Shown here: positions 33,108 through 41,789 of the stretch, piece after piece
Layout of the letters: every line of letters starts with the position of its first letter
Position numbering within the stretch: the first letter of the stretch is position 1
Origin: Bradyrhizobium septentrionale
GTDB taxonomy: Bacteria > Pseudomonadota > Alphaproteobacteria > Rhizobiales > Xanthobacteraceae
Assembly (NCBI RefSeq): GCF_011516645.4
Contig: NZ_CP088285.1
Span: 5,040,501 to 5,104,500 of the forward strand
Direction of reading: 5' to 3'
DNA: 64,000 nucleotides
Translations under genes and position numbers: made by a program
The notes under the pieces: generated by a model
The model's database searches: none
What the model saw: only the letters and a program-made list of their open reading frames with translations
Told to the model about the DNA's origin: nothing

Positions 33108-35240
33108 CTAGACGCTTCCGACCGTCTTCAGCCGGGCGCGCGGATGGATCTCGGCCTGCGACAAAACGGTGGTTTGCGAGCGGAACCGTTCCACCAGGGA
33201 GCGAACGAACGGCCGGATCGCGGCCGACGTCACCAGCACCGGTGCCTCGCCTTCGCGCGCGGCCTGCTCGAAGGCGTTGCGCACGGCAGTCATGAATTCG
33301 GACAGCTTTGACGGCTGCATCGCCAGGCTGCGGTCATCGCCCTGACCGACGATCGACTCGGCAAACGCCTGCTCCCAGCGCGCCGACAGCGCGATCAGCG
33401 GCAGATAGCCGTTCGGCGAGGTGTTCTGGGCGCAGATCTGCCGCGCCAGCCGGGCCCGGACATGCTCGACCATGGCGGCCGGATTGCGCGAGAACGCCAG
33501 CGCGTCGGCGATGCCTTCGAGGATGGTCGAGAGATCGCGGATCGAGATGCGCTCGGCGAGCAGCAATTGCAGCACGCGCTGGATGCCCGACATCGTGACC
33601 TGGCTCGGCACGATGTCCTTGATCAGCTCGCCCTGCTCCTTCGGCAGGTCCTTCAGCAGCTTCTGCACCTCGCCGTAGGACAGCAGGTCCGCCATGTTGG
33701 TCTTGAGCAGCTCGGTCAGATGCGTCGACAGCACGGTGGCGGCGTCGACCACGGTGTAGCCCTTCAGCGCGGCCTCTTCCTTCAGGCCGGCATCGACCCA
33801 GGTCGCCGGCAGGCCGAAGGTCGGCTCGATGGTGTGGATGCCGGGCAGCTGTACCTGGTTGCCGGCGGGGTCCATGACCATGAACTGGCTCGGCCAGATC
33901 TTGCCGGTGCCGGCGTCGACTTCCTTGATCTTGATGACGTAGCTGTTGGCCTCGAGTTGGACGTTGTCGAGGATGCGCACCGCCGGCATCACAAAGCCCA
34001 TCTCGATCGCCAGCGAGCGGCGCAGCGCCTTGATCTGCTCGGTGAGGCGGTCGGTGCCGTCGGGTCCGTTGACCAGCGGCAGCAGCGCGTAGCCGAGCTC
34101 GATCTTGAGGTCGTCGATCTTCAGCGCGGCGGCGATCGGCTCCTCCGCGGCGGCGGCTGCCGCGGCCGCGGCCGCAGCGGGGGCGGCGGCTTCGGCGGCC
34201 TCGGCGGCCTTCGCCGCCCGCTTGTGCTTGCGCGCGTTCCAGGCCAGCGCCGCGGCGCCGGAGCCCAGCGCCAGGAACGGCAACGTCGGAATGCCCGGCA
34301 GCAGCGCCAGCATCAGCATGACGCCGGCCGACATGCCGAGCGCCTGTGGATAGCCGGAGAGTTGGCGCATCAGCGCCTTGTCGGCGGCGCCGGTGATGCC
34401 GGCCTTGGAAACGAGCAGGCCCGCGGCGGTCGAGACGATCAGCGCCGGCACCTGGGTGACGAGGCCGTCGCCGACCGTCAGCACGGTGTAGGTGCGGGCG
34501 GCTTCGCTGAAGGAGAGGCCCTGCTGGGCGACGCCGATGATGATGCCGCCGACGATGTTGATGCCGACGATCAAGAGGCCGGCGATGGCGTCGCCGCGGA
34601 CGAATTTCGAAGCACCGTCCATGGCGCCGAAGAAGCCGCTCTCGTCTTCCAGTGCCTTGCGGCGTTCCTTGGCCGCCTTCTCGTCGATCAGGCCGGCGGA
34701 CAGGTCGGCGTCGATCGCCATCTGCTTGCCGGGCATCGAGTCCAGTTGAAAGCGCGCCGCGACTTCGGCGATGCGGCCCGAACCCTTGGTGATGACCACG
34801 AAGTTCACGATCACCAGGATCGCGAACACGATGATGCCGATCACGAAGTTGCCGCCCATCACGAAATTGCCGAACGCCTCGATGACGTGGCCGGCCGCAG
34901 CCGTGCCCTCATGACCGTGGCTCAGGATCAGCCGGGTCGAGGCCATGTTCAGCGACAGCCGCATCATGGTCGAGATCAAGAGGATGGTCGGAAACGACGA
35001 GAATTCCAGCGGCGCCTGGATGAACAGCGAGGTCATCAGGATCAGGATCGAGATCGTGATCGAGACCGCCAGGAACAGGTCGAGCACGATCGAGGGCAGC
35101 GGCAGGATCAGCACCACCAGGATGGTGAGAACGCCGAGTGCCAGCGCGAGGTCGCCGCGCTTTAAGATGTCGCCGATCTCGCCTAGGCTCGGCAATCCGC
35201 TCTTGCCTGCCGTGCCCTGACCCGCCGTGACGTCGACCAT
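33108..35240 (-). CDS. flhA: Flagellar type III export channel protein FlhA
   Basis: From ATG 35240 the product is 710 residues. The N-terminal half has eight transmembrane helices and the FHIPEP motifs (LMTSLFIQAPLEFSSFPTIL, then STMMRLSLNMASTRLIL, then KGSGRIAEVAARFQLDSMPG). Near residue 345 there is an unusually Ala-rich linker, then the cytoplasmic ring domain (ELGYALLPLVNGPDG to the end). FlhA forms the export-gate ring that receives substrates from FliI/FliJ. An upstream in-frame ATG at 35354 would add 38 residues but lacks support. Confidence 0.94.
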   Translation of the reverse strand: MVDVTAGQGTAGKSGLPSLGEIGDILKRGDLALALGVLTILVVLILPLPSIVLDLFLAVSITISILILMTSLFIQAPLEFSSFPTILLISTMMRLSLNMASTRLILSHGHEGTAAAGHVIEAFGNFVMGGNFVIGIIVFAILVIVNFVVITKGSGRIAEVAARFQLDSMPGKQMAIDADLSAGLIDEKAAKERRKALEDESGFFGAMDGASKFVRGDAIAGLLIVGINIVGGIIIGVAQQGLSFSEAARTYTVLTVGDGLVTQVPALIVSTAAGLLVSKAGITGAADKALMRQLSGYPQALGMSAGVMLMLALLPGIPTLPFLALGSGAAALAWNARKHKRAAKAAEAAEAAAPAAAAAAAAAAAEEPIAAALKIDDLKIELGYALLPLVNGPDGTDRLTEQIKALRRSLAIEMGFVMPAVRILDNVQLEANSYVIKIKEVDAGTGKIWPSQFMVMDPAGNQVQLPGIHTIEPTFGLPATWVDAGLKEEAALKGYTVVDAATVLSTHLTELLKTNMADLLSYGEVQKLLKDLPKEQGELIKDIVPSQVTMSGIQRVLQLLLAERISIRDLSTILEGIADALAFSRNPAAMVEHVRARLARQICAQNTSPNGYLPLIALSARWEQAFAESIVGQGDDRSLAMQPSKLSEFMTAVRNAFEQAAREGEAPVLVTSAAIRPFVRSLVERFRSQTTVLSQAEIHPRARLKTVGSV

Positions 35241-35625
35241 GGTAGCCGCTCTCCCCCGCGACTGGCGGCTGCGGCCGCCAAGCGTCTGCGCGACGGCCGC
35301 AGGGCCGCCGTTCCGAAAGTGAGGCACCGCGCTGGCGTCCACGGGGATCTCCACCCGTTATACGCGTTCGACGACACTCGACTTCACTCGGCAATTCTTG
35401 CCGGGTGTATGGTTAGCAAAGGGTTAATAAGTGCCGGCGATGGGATCGCGCGGGTCGTCGCAGGCCTCGGGGAGGGGGATTTGGGCCGCGGAGGGCAGGT
35501 CGGACCGCCCGCCCGCTCAGGAGACGGGTTCACGGCAGACGATCGCGGGGCACGACGACGCCCGATGCGGCGATGATGCCGGGCGCGAGGACGCTGCGCT
35601 CGTCAGGACGTCGGCGCCCTGTCAC
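35241..35625. other. Intergenic stretch, no gene seen
   Basis: This region upstream of flhA should hold its promoter. I see no frame with a credible start and no clear hairpin or operator. Confidence 0.5.
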
Positions 35626-35832
35626 CTAATTGGCCGAATGCATCCATCTGCGCCAATGCGTCGGCTGGATATCGAGATGCCTGCTGCTGGCATGGTCGAC
35701 CCATTCGGCGCCGTCCCGGTGGCACGGAAACATGAGCGCGTGGACCATGCCGTCGTAGTCGAGGACACAGACCTCGAGCTCCCGATCAGATGGCGCAATG
35801 GCAACGGGCAACCACTCTGCTGACGACGAATG
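35626..35832 (-). CDS. Small conserved hypothetical protein
   Basis: From ATG 35832 (behind GGAGGG) the product is 68 residues: EWLPVAIAPSDRELEVCVLD, then HALMFPCHRDGAEWVDH and DIQPTHWRRW. The WxPVxxAPxDR...PTHWR pattern resembles small DUF551-like proteins of phage and rhizobial origin. Function unknown. Confidence 0.6.
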   Translation of the reverse strand, partial: HSSSAEWLPVAIAPSDRELEVCVLDYDGMVHALMFPCHRDGAEWVDHASSRHLDIQPTHWRRWMHSAN

Positions 35833-36104
35833 CATGATGACCCTCCGACAGTATGCGCTTCGATCCTTTACCTTGCGAACTGCGTGACATCCCGGCGAAA
35901 TGATAGTTCGGGTTGCGCGCCGCCAGTGTGAACTGCTTCGCATTATAGCAGCTTTCTTCATCAGCATGGATCATCGTTCGACCAGCGATATTCCCGAGCC
36001 GGCGGAGCCGGAGAATTGAACTTGCCGGACCCGGCGCCGACCAAATGCAACGTAAAGGTCATTGTGGATGCCGAATGCCAAACCAGATGCGCCGCGCCAT
36101 TGCG

Positions 36105-36533
36105 ATGATTGACAGGCGCGGGTTCGTGAAGCGGGGTCTTGTCGCGGCCATTTCCCTTTGCGTTGCGACCGCGGCGGCCGCGAAACCGCCCGGCGCCGAG
36201 GCCGTGATGATCCGCATGATCGCCTGCGAAGGCGCGGGGGTTCGGATGGAGGTCTATCTGCCGCTATCGGTCGATCGCCATATGCGAGGCGGGCAATCGG
36301 TGATCGGCTACTACACGCTGGACCTGACGGATGTGAACAAGGGCAAGCCGCTCGAGCCGGTACGCGTCACCCTGAGCGCCGACGAGAAGACTGTGGCCGT
36401 CGATCAATACCTCCGTGGCCTGCCGCCGACCCGGATTCCCGTCGCCGGCGGCACCGTCGATTTCGACCAGCGGTTCGCCAGGCGCGCGAAGTGCGGCGCG
36501 TTCCAGTCGCAGGATCCGAATTTCGGGAATTGA
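36105..36533 (+). CDS. Tat-exported hypothetical protein
   Basis: From ATG 36105 the 142-residue product starts MIDRRGFVKRGLVAAISLCV, a twin-arginine signal with cleavage near AAAAK. The mature 115 residues have two cysteines and a beta-rich pattern (VRMEVYLPLSV, SVIGYYTLDLTD). No family is recognised. Upstream ATGs at 36045 and 36087 are in frame but would bury the Tat signal. It likely acts in the periplasm. Confidence 0.5.
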   Translation: MIDRRGFVKRGLVAAISLCVATAAAAKPPGAEAVMIRMIACEGAGVRMEVYLPLSVDRHMRGGQSVIGYYTLDLTDVNKGKPLEPVRVTLSADEKTVAVDQYLRGLPPTRIPVAGGTVDFDQRFARRAKCGAFQSQDPNFGN

Positions 36534-36675
36534 TCCGTCCACCATGGCGGCGCGGTGCGGGTCCCGTTGCTGGCGCATGCCTAATCTCTCGGCAATGTGG
36601 CTTGACCGCGAGGCAAATGCCGACGAAGTTCCGCCTGCCGTGGCAATTTCTTCTGAATTTTCCCCTGAAGTCGCA

Positions 36676-37875
36676 ATGTTCATTCCCGACTCTCGCCGGG
36701 CGTGGCTGCGCCTTGCCGTGGCCGTGGCCATCGGCTCGCTCGGCAGCGTCGGCATGTGGTCGGTCGTTGTGGCGCTGCCGGTGGTGCAAACCGATTTCGG
36801 CGCCACCCGCGGAACGGCCTCGCTCGCCTTCACCATGGTGATGCTCGGCTTCGGCATCGGCCAGGTCGTGACCGGCAAGATCAGCGACCGCTACGGTATC
36901 GTCGCGGCGATCGGCGCCGGGATCGGCATCCTCGGCCTCGGCTATGTCGGCGCCGGCTACGCGCCGTCGATCTGGGCCTTCATCCTGCTGCATTTCGCCA
37001 TCGGCCTGTCGTCGGCCGCGACCTTCGGCCCGCTGATGGCGGAGGCGTCGCACTGGTTCGAGCGCTACCGGGGGCTGGCGGTCGCGATCGCCGCGAGCGG
37101 CAATTATGTTGGCGGCACGGTATGGCCGCCGCTGGTCAATTTCGGCATGCAGAGCGTCGGCTGGCGCACCACCCATATTGCGATCGGCATCTTCACCGCG
37201 ATCGCGATGACGCTCGCGCTGATGGTGCTGCGACTGTTGATGGGGGCGGCTGTCAGGCGCAGCCATGTCAACGCGGCGCCGCCGCGGGTCGATCTCAGGC
37301 TCTCCACCAATGCGCTGACCGCGATCCTGGCGCTCGCGTCGATCTCCTGCTGTGTCGCGATGTCGATGCCGCAGGTCCACATCGTCGCCTATTGCGGCGA
37401 TCTCGGCTACGGCGTGGCGCGCGGCGCCGAGATGCTGTCGCTGATGCTCGGCTTCGGCATCATCAGCCGGATCGGCTCCGGCTTCCTCGCCGACCGGATC
37501 GGAGGCATCCGCACGCTCTTGATCGGCTCGATCGCGCAGGGCTCGGCGCTGCTGTTCTATCTGTTCTTCGACAGCCTGTCCTCGCTCTACGTCATCTCCG
37601 CGATGTTCGGCCTGTTCCAGGGCGGCATCGTGCCGAGCTACGCCATCATCGTGCGGGAGGCGATGCCGGCGTCGGAGGCCGCGACCCGGATCGGCATCGT
37701 GATCTTCGCCTCGGTGTTCGGCATGTCCTTTGGCGGCTGGATCTCGGGCGTGATCTTCGACGCAACCGGCTCCTATGCCGCGGCCTTCGCCAATGGCCTC
37801 GCCTGGAACCTGCTCAATGTCAGCATCATCCTGCTGCTTCTGATGCGGGCGCGGCAGCGCGTCGCAATCGCCTGA
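36676..37875 (+). CDS. MFS transporter
   Basis: From ATG 36676 the 399-residue protein has twelve predicted helices. Motif A-like loops are GKISDRYGIVAAIGAG after helix 2 and ADRIGGIRTLLIGS in the second half. The overall pattern resembles the oxalate/formate and monocarboxylate-type MFS branch. Substrate unknown. It is convergent with the MarR gene at 37930, 54 bases apart. Confidence 0.82.
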   Translation: MFIPDSRRAWLRLAVAVAIGSLGSVGMWSVVVALPVVQTDFGATRGTASLAFTMVMLGFGIGQVVTGKISDRYGIVAAIGAGIGILGLGYVGAGYAPSIWAFILLHFAIGLSSAATFGPLMAEASHWFERYRGLAVAIAASGNYVGGTVWPPLVNFGMQSVGWRTTHIAIGIFTAIAMTLALMVLRLLMGAAVRRSHVNAAPPRVDLRLSTNALTAILALASISCCVAMSMPQVHIVAYCGDLGYGVARGAEMLSLMLGFGIISRIGSGFLADRIGGIRTLLIGSIAQGSALLFYLFFDSLSSLYVISAMFGLFQGGIVPSYAIIVREAMPASEAATRIGIVIFASVFGMSFGGWISGVIFDATGSYAAAFANGLAWNLLNVSIILLLLMRARQRVAIA

Positions 37876-37929
37876 TCCAAGACTGCAGCGGAAGTTCAAC
37901 TCTTCGGGAGAGGGGCGTCTCGGTGACTG

Positions 37930-38421
37930 TTAAAGGTCGGCCGAGACCTTCAAGATCGCTTTTTCCAGCCGGTTCTTGATGGAATTCATCTTGCCGGTGA
38001 GTTGCTGCAGTTCCCGTAAGTCCAGGTCGGCATAGACGAACTCGCTCAACGCTTTACGCTGCGAAGACAGCTTTGCCATCTGCTTGTTGGCGTGGTCGGT
38101 CAGCGACAGGTTCACGACCCGCGCATCCTCGGTCGAACTTTTGCGGCGCAGGAGATTCTTCTTCTCGAGCAATTTCGACTGCGTCACCACAAACGACTGA
38201 TCGACGCGCAGCGCCCGCGAAACAGCGCCGACGGGCAGGCCGATGTGGCGGTCTTCGGCATTCGCCAGCACCGTCATGATCATCCATTGGGGACCGGTGA
38301 TTCCGATCATCTTGGCCCAGATGCTGCGCAACTCCTCCAGGCGGATGCTGGTCGACACGATTTCCCAGGCCAACCCCTCAGCCGCATCCTGCAGTTTGTC
38401 AGTCGACCTGCGCTCGTTCAT
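37930..38421 (-). CDS. MarR-family transcriptional regulator
   Basis: ATG 38421 (AAGGA box 6 bases upstream) gives 163 residues. The winged helix covers about residues 46-115 (GLPVGAVSRALRVDQSFVVT, then KLLEKKNLLRRKSSTEDARV with the DxR wing). It is cytoplasmic and dimeric by family. It could regulate the convergent MFS gene or the porin 315 bases upstream in the divergent direction; neither is proven. Confidence 0.82.
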   Translation of the reverse strand: MNERRSTDKLQDAAEGLAWEIVSTSIRLEELRSIWAKMIGITGPQWMIMTVLANAEDRHIGLPVGAVSRALRVDQSFVVTQSKLLEKKNLLRRKSSTEDARVVNLSLTDHANKQMAKLSSQRKALSEFVYADLDLRELQQLTGKMNSIKNRLEKAILKVSADL

Positions 38422-38735
38422 GGCATTCCTTACCAAAAAGTCATCTTCACTGATATCCGGTTTTTTTTGAAGTGGTGGTCTCGCGAAAATGTTCACCCAG
38501 GCGTTGCCTGAATGGCACATGGCAGCCGAAACATAAGATGATTAACTAATATAAGTTGAACATGCGACCGTCGGGTGCATAGTTTCCCGCCGTAGATGGG
38601 GGGCATCCGCCATCTCACGCCTGCAGTGGCCGAGTTGACCACGAGCATCTTGAAAATGGCTGCGCCGCAGCGGTTTTCGAGAGGGGTACTTTTTGTCGCT
38701 TTGCCAGCAGCGCAAGGCATCACTTGGAGGATAGC

Positions 38736-40289
38736 ATGAAGATGGTAAAGGGCCTTCTGTTGGGCTCGGTGGCGGCGCTCATCGCGAGCAGCGGCGCGCA
38801 GGCGGCCGACCTTCCGGTCAAGGCCAAGGCGGTTGAGTATGTGAAGGTTTGCTCGCTGTATGGTCCCGGGTTCTACTTCATCCCGGGTACCGATACCTGC
38901 ATCAAACTGGGCGGCTATCTGCGTGTCGACGTGCTGGCCAACACCAACTCGGACGCGTCCGGCAACACGTCAGGCGCTGGTGGCGCGCAGAACCGCTTCA
39001 CGAACGGCTACACTTGGCGTTCGCGTGAAGATCTGAACGTCGATACCCGCACCGCGACCGAGTACGGCGTGGTTCGCACCTATTTCGACGCGGTGTTCAG
39101 CTGGACGTCGGATACCTACGGTGGGCAGGGTAACGGCGCGACCGTTTACTCACCTATCGGAACGGCGGCGGCTCCGAACAACGCAACCTCGGGCGGCGTT
39201 GCCGCCGGCACGGTCGGCGTCTACTACGCCTTCATCCAGTTCGCCGGCTTCACGATGGGTAAGGCGGTCTCGCAGTTCTCGGCGCCGTGGACTAACTACC
39301 CGGGCAACAACTTCGACGGTCTCGTCGGCGGCGGCGGTACGGTCACCGGCGTGAACCAGTTCACCTACACCGCGCAGTTCGGCAACGGCGTGTCGCTGTC
39401 GCTGTCGGCCCAGGATCAGTCGGCCTATTATCAGGCCGGCGTGCAGAATCTCGGTGTGCTCGGTACCGGCAGTCTCGGTGCCTACGGTGCGAGCGACTAT
39501 GCCGGCACGATCGCGCCGGACCTCGTCGCCGCGGTCAAGGTCGACCAGGCCTGGGGTCTGTTCCAGGCATCGTTCGCGGCCCATGACAACCACGCAGCCT
39601 ACTATGGCGGCACCGAGTTGACCGGTCATCCGGACGACAAGTGGGGCTGGGCCGGTCAACTGGCCTTGTCGATCAAGAACATTCCGACCGGGCCAGGCGA
39701 CACGATCAACATCCAGGGCGTCTATACGGACGGTGCAACCCGTTACAACATCCAGGATCTGTCGATCGCTGGTGCGATCACCTACTTCGGCGGCACCAAC
39801 GTGCCCGGTGCCTATCAGAGCATCGGCTTTGGCATGGCGCCTGACAGCGTGTTCGTGAACGGCGGCCAGCAGCAGCTGATCCAGACCTGGGGCATGCGTG
39901 GTGCGTACGTCCACAACTGGAGCCCCAACTGGAACACCAGCGTCTATGGTGCCTACGCGGGTATTCGCTACAACGACACGGCCAAGAGCGCGATTTGCGG
40001 ACCGGGCGGTAACGGTGTCGGTGGTTCGTTCGGTGCTGTGTTCGGCACCGCCGGCCTGACCTCGTGCAATCCGGACTACAACATCGCGCAGATCGGCACG
40101 CAGACTCAGTGGACCCCGGTCAAGAACCTGACCTTCTCGGCAGACCTGACCTACACTCATCTGGATCAGAAGTACGCGGGTACGATCACCTATCCCGGCA
40201 GCGCCTCGATCGGCAAGCCGGCCACGGTGTACGAGCTGAAGGATCAGGACACCGTCACGCTGCTGCTCCGCGCCCAGCGCAACTGGTAA
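38736..40289 (+). CDS. Outer membrane porin (alphaproteobacterial porin family)
   Basis: ATG 38736 behind GGAGG starts a 517-residue protein with a signal peptide (cleavage after GAQA, residue 23) and the family signature CSLYGPGFYFIPGTDTCIKL near residue 40. Alternating beta strands and a C-terminal aromatic residue (RNW) fit a 16-strand trimeric barrel of the porin_2/OmpIIIb group. Codon use is strongly biased to preferred codons, which suggests high expression. A 315-base upstream gap probably carries a strong promoter, and a terminator follows. Confidence 0.93.
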   Translation: MKMVKGLLLGSVAALIASSGAQAADLPVKAKAVEYVKVCSLYGPGFYFIPGTDTCIKLGGYLRVDVLANTNSDASGNTSGAGGAQNRFTNGYTWRSREDLNVDTRTATEYGVVRTYFDAVFSWTSDTYGGQGNGATVYSPIGTAAAPNNATSGGVAAGTVGVYYAFIQFAGFTMGKAVSQFSAPWTNYPGNNFDGLVGGGGTVTGVNQFTYTAQFGNGVSLSLSAQDQSAYYQAGVQNLGVLGTGSLGAYGASDYAGTIAPDLVAAVKVDQAWGLFQASFAAHDNHAAYYGGTELTGHPDDKWGWAGQLALSIKNIPTGPGDTINIQGVYTDGATRYNIQDLSIAGAITYFGGTNVPGAYQSIGFGMAPDSVFVNGGQQQLIQTWGMRGAYVHNWSPNWNTSVYGAYAGIRYNDTAKSAICGPGGNGVGGSFGAVFGTAGLTSCNPDYNIAQIGTQTQWTPVKNLTFSADLTYTHLDQKYAGTITYPGSASIGKPATVYELKDQDTVTLLLRAQRNW

Positions 40290-40321
40290 TCTCCAGCTGA
40301 CGTGATCTGACCTTTAAAAAG

Positions 40322-40355
40322 AACCCCGACGGGCAACCGTCGGGGTTCTGTTTTT
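40322..40355 (+). terminator. Intrinsic terminator after the porin gene
   Basis: AACCCCGACGG pairs with CCGTCGGGGTT around a 4-base loop, followed by a T run (40351-40355). Confidence 0.92.
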
Positions 40356-40384
40356 GCAATGAGGCCGTTGTCGAAACGAGATCA

Positions 40385-40520
40385 CTGTATGATTTACTAA
40401 CATTATTAGATCATATACAAACCCGCAGCGGCTTTTGCCGCCGATGTTGATGAGGAGATAACCAACCTCTTCATGAACGAACCTCCCGAACCTCCGGCAA
40501 TGCCCTGCCGGAGGTTTTCG
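40385..40520 (+). ncRNA. Candidate small RNA with terminator
   Basis: An AT-rich promoter-like stretch (40385-40425) leads into a GCGGC-TTTT-GCCGC hairpin, single-stranded CT-rich segments (ACCTCTTC, CCTCCC) able to pair with Shine-Dalgarno sequences, and a strong terminator at 40489-40520 (AACCTCCGGCA pairing with TGCCGGAGGTT, then T). No protein gene ends at this terminator. This is the build of an Hfq-type trans-acting small RNA, but I cannot name its family. Confidence 0.4.
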
Positions 40521-40754
40521 TTTGTGCGCGGTTCGATCGCGCTGTCGGCGAAATTCCAGCACGCGCGCGCCGACAGGGCGATGCAAAGCCCTTTCGGTGC
40601 GCGCAGGCGCGGCGCACGTGTTCGTGAAGCCCGGGATCGAAGGGCGGCCTCGAAATCGTGATCTGCCACACGGCCGAGGCGGCAGGATCATCTGGACGGG
40701 AAGTCTTATGCCAGTTATATGACTCTATCATAGAATTGCGGGAGCGTGCCCGGC

Positions 40755-41345
40755 ATGCCGAAGGCAAACGCAGAATCAAGCCGTCACCGTAAACCTTCGA
40801 CTGCCGATTTGCCGGCGGCGGTTCGCTCGACTGCTCGAACCCATCGAGTCGCGAAAGCAACGGAACTGCAGCTGCAGCGCCTCACGGGCTGTCTGCACTC
40901 CCTGGCATCGCGCCACCACGACCTGACCCAAGGCTATGCAGCGCATGTCGGCATCGCCGGCATTCAGTACACGATCCTGACCACGATCCGTTATCTCGAG
41001 ACCAAAGGCGACGTCTTCCCGGTGACCGTCGCCGAGTATCTCGGCTTGACCAGCGCGGGTGTGACGAAGGCGATCCAGCACCTGACCGAGCTTGGACTGG
41101 TCGAGAAGGCCGGGGATTCGGATGATCGCCGCCGGACCAGGCTGACCGTCACACATGGCGGCAGCATCCTTCTCGACTCGCTCGCGCCCATGCAGTCGAA
41201 CGTCAACGACGTCTGGCTGGACTGCATGAATGATGAAGAATTCTCCATCTTTCTCGAACTCGTCGAGCGCTTCATCAGGTCAAGCGATCGAGCGCTGGCG
41301 ATGCAGGACTATCTGGCCAGGGACAGCGACATCGTCTCGTTCTAA
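40755..41345 (+). CDS. MarR-family transcriptional regulator
   Basis: ATG 40755 (or GTG 40746) gives 196 residues. A polar N-terminal tail of about 45 residues precedes the MarR domain: YTILTTIRYLETKGDVFPVT, then VAEYLGLTSAGVTKAIQHLT and EKAGDSDDRRRTRLTVT with the wing. It lies upstream, on the same strand, of the alpha/beta-hydrolase-like gene, with 444 bases between them that contain a perfect 22-bp palindrome. Confidence 0.82.
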   Translation: MPKANAESSRHRKPSTADLPAAVRSTARTHRVAKATELQLQRLTGCLHSLASRHHDLTQGYAAHVGIAGIQYTILTTIRYLETKGDVFPVTVAEYLGLTSAGVTKAIQHLTELGLVEKAGDSDDRRRTRLTVTHGGSILLDSLAPMQSNVNDVWLDCMNDEEFSIFLELVERFIRSSDRALAMQDYLARDSDIVSF

Positions 41346-41467
41346 CGGCATGACTTGTCAAGTTGCCTGACCAGGTCACGGTCGAGTGACCGGCAACATC
41401 CCGCTGCTCGCAATTCTGTGAGCAGACTTGCGCCGGCGGCACGCTCGCCACATGAGACAGTGCGCGT

Positions 41468-41489
41468 TTACCGAGCAATTGCTCGGTAA
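41468..41489. promoter_or_regulatory. Perfect 22-bp palindrome, candidate operator
   Basis: TTACCGAGCAA is followed immediately by its exact inverse TTGCTCGGTAA. There is no loop and no T run, so it is not a terminator. The form fits the operator of a dimeric TetR- or MarR-type repressor. It lies 123 bases past one MarR gene and about 300 bases before the hydrolase-like gene. Confidence 0.6.
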
Positions 41490-41789
41490 CGATTGCGGCG
41501 GCAACAATCAGCAATCAGCTGTCAGACATAAGCGCAACGCATTCCTGCGCCGCCATATCAACGATTGCGGCCGCCGAATTACTTTAATTATATGAAAGGC
41601 GCTCGTGTATTTTCTTGGGAGAGCTGGGTGATTGGCGTTTGCGATTTCGGCGCCGGCTTTCCGCGGCTACGCAAACTCCAACTGTCGCGACCAACCGCAC
41701 GCGAAGATCTCAGCTGTAGAGGCGAAATCGTTGGCTTGCCGGTAAGCAGGATCAGGGACCCTTCCGAGAAGCGAACGAGTTGATGGAAT

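Noticed and set aside
33462..35165. A 567-codon open frame on the plus strand over flhA
   Set aside because: Antisense shadow of flhA; highly charged composition with no recognisable domain.
36367..37899. A 510-codon minus-strand frame over the MFS gene
   Set aside because: Shadow of the permease gene; Arg/Asp/His-rich with no membrane or domain features.
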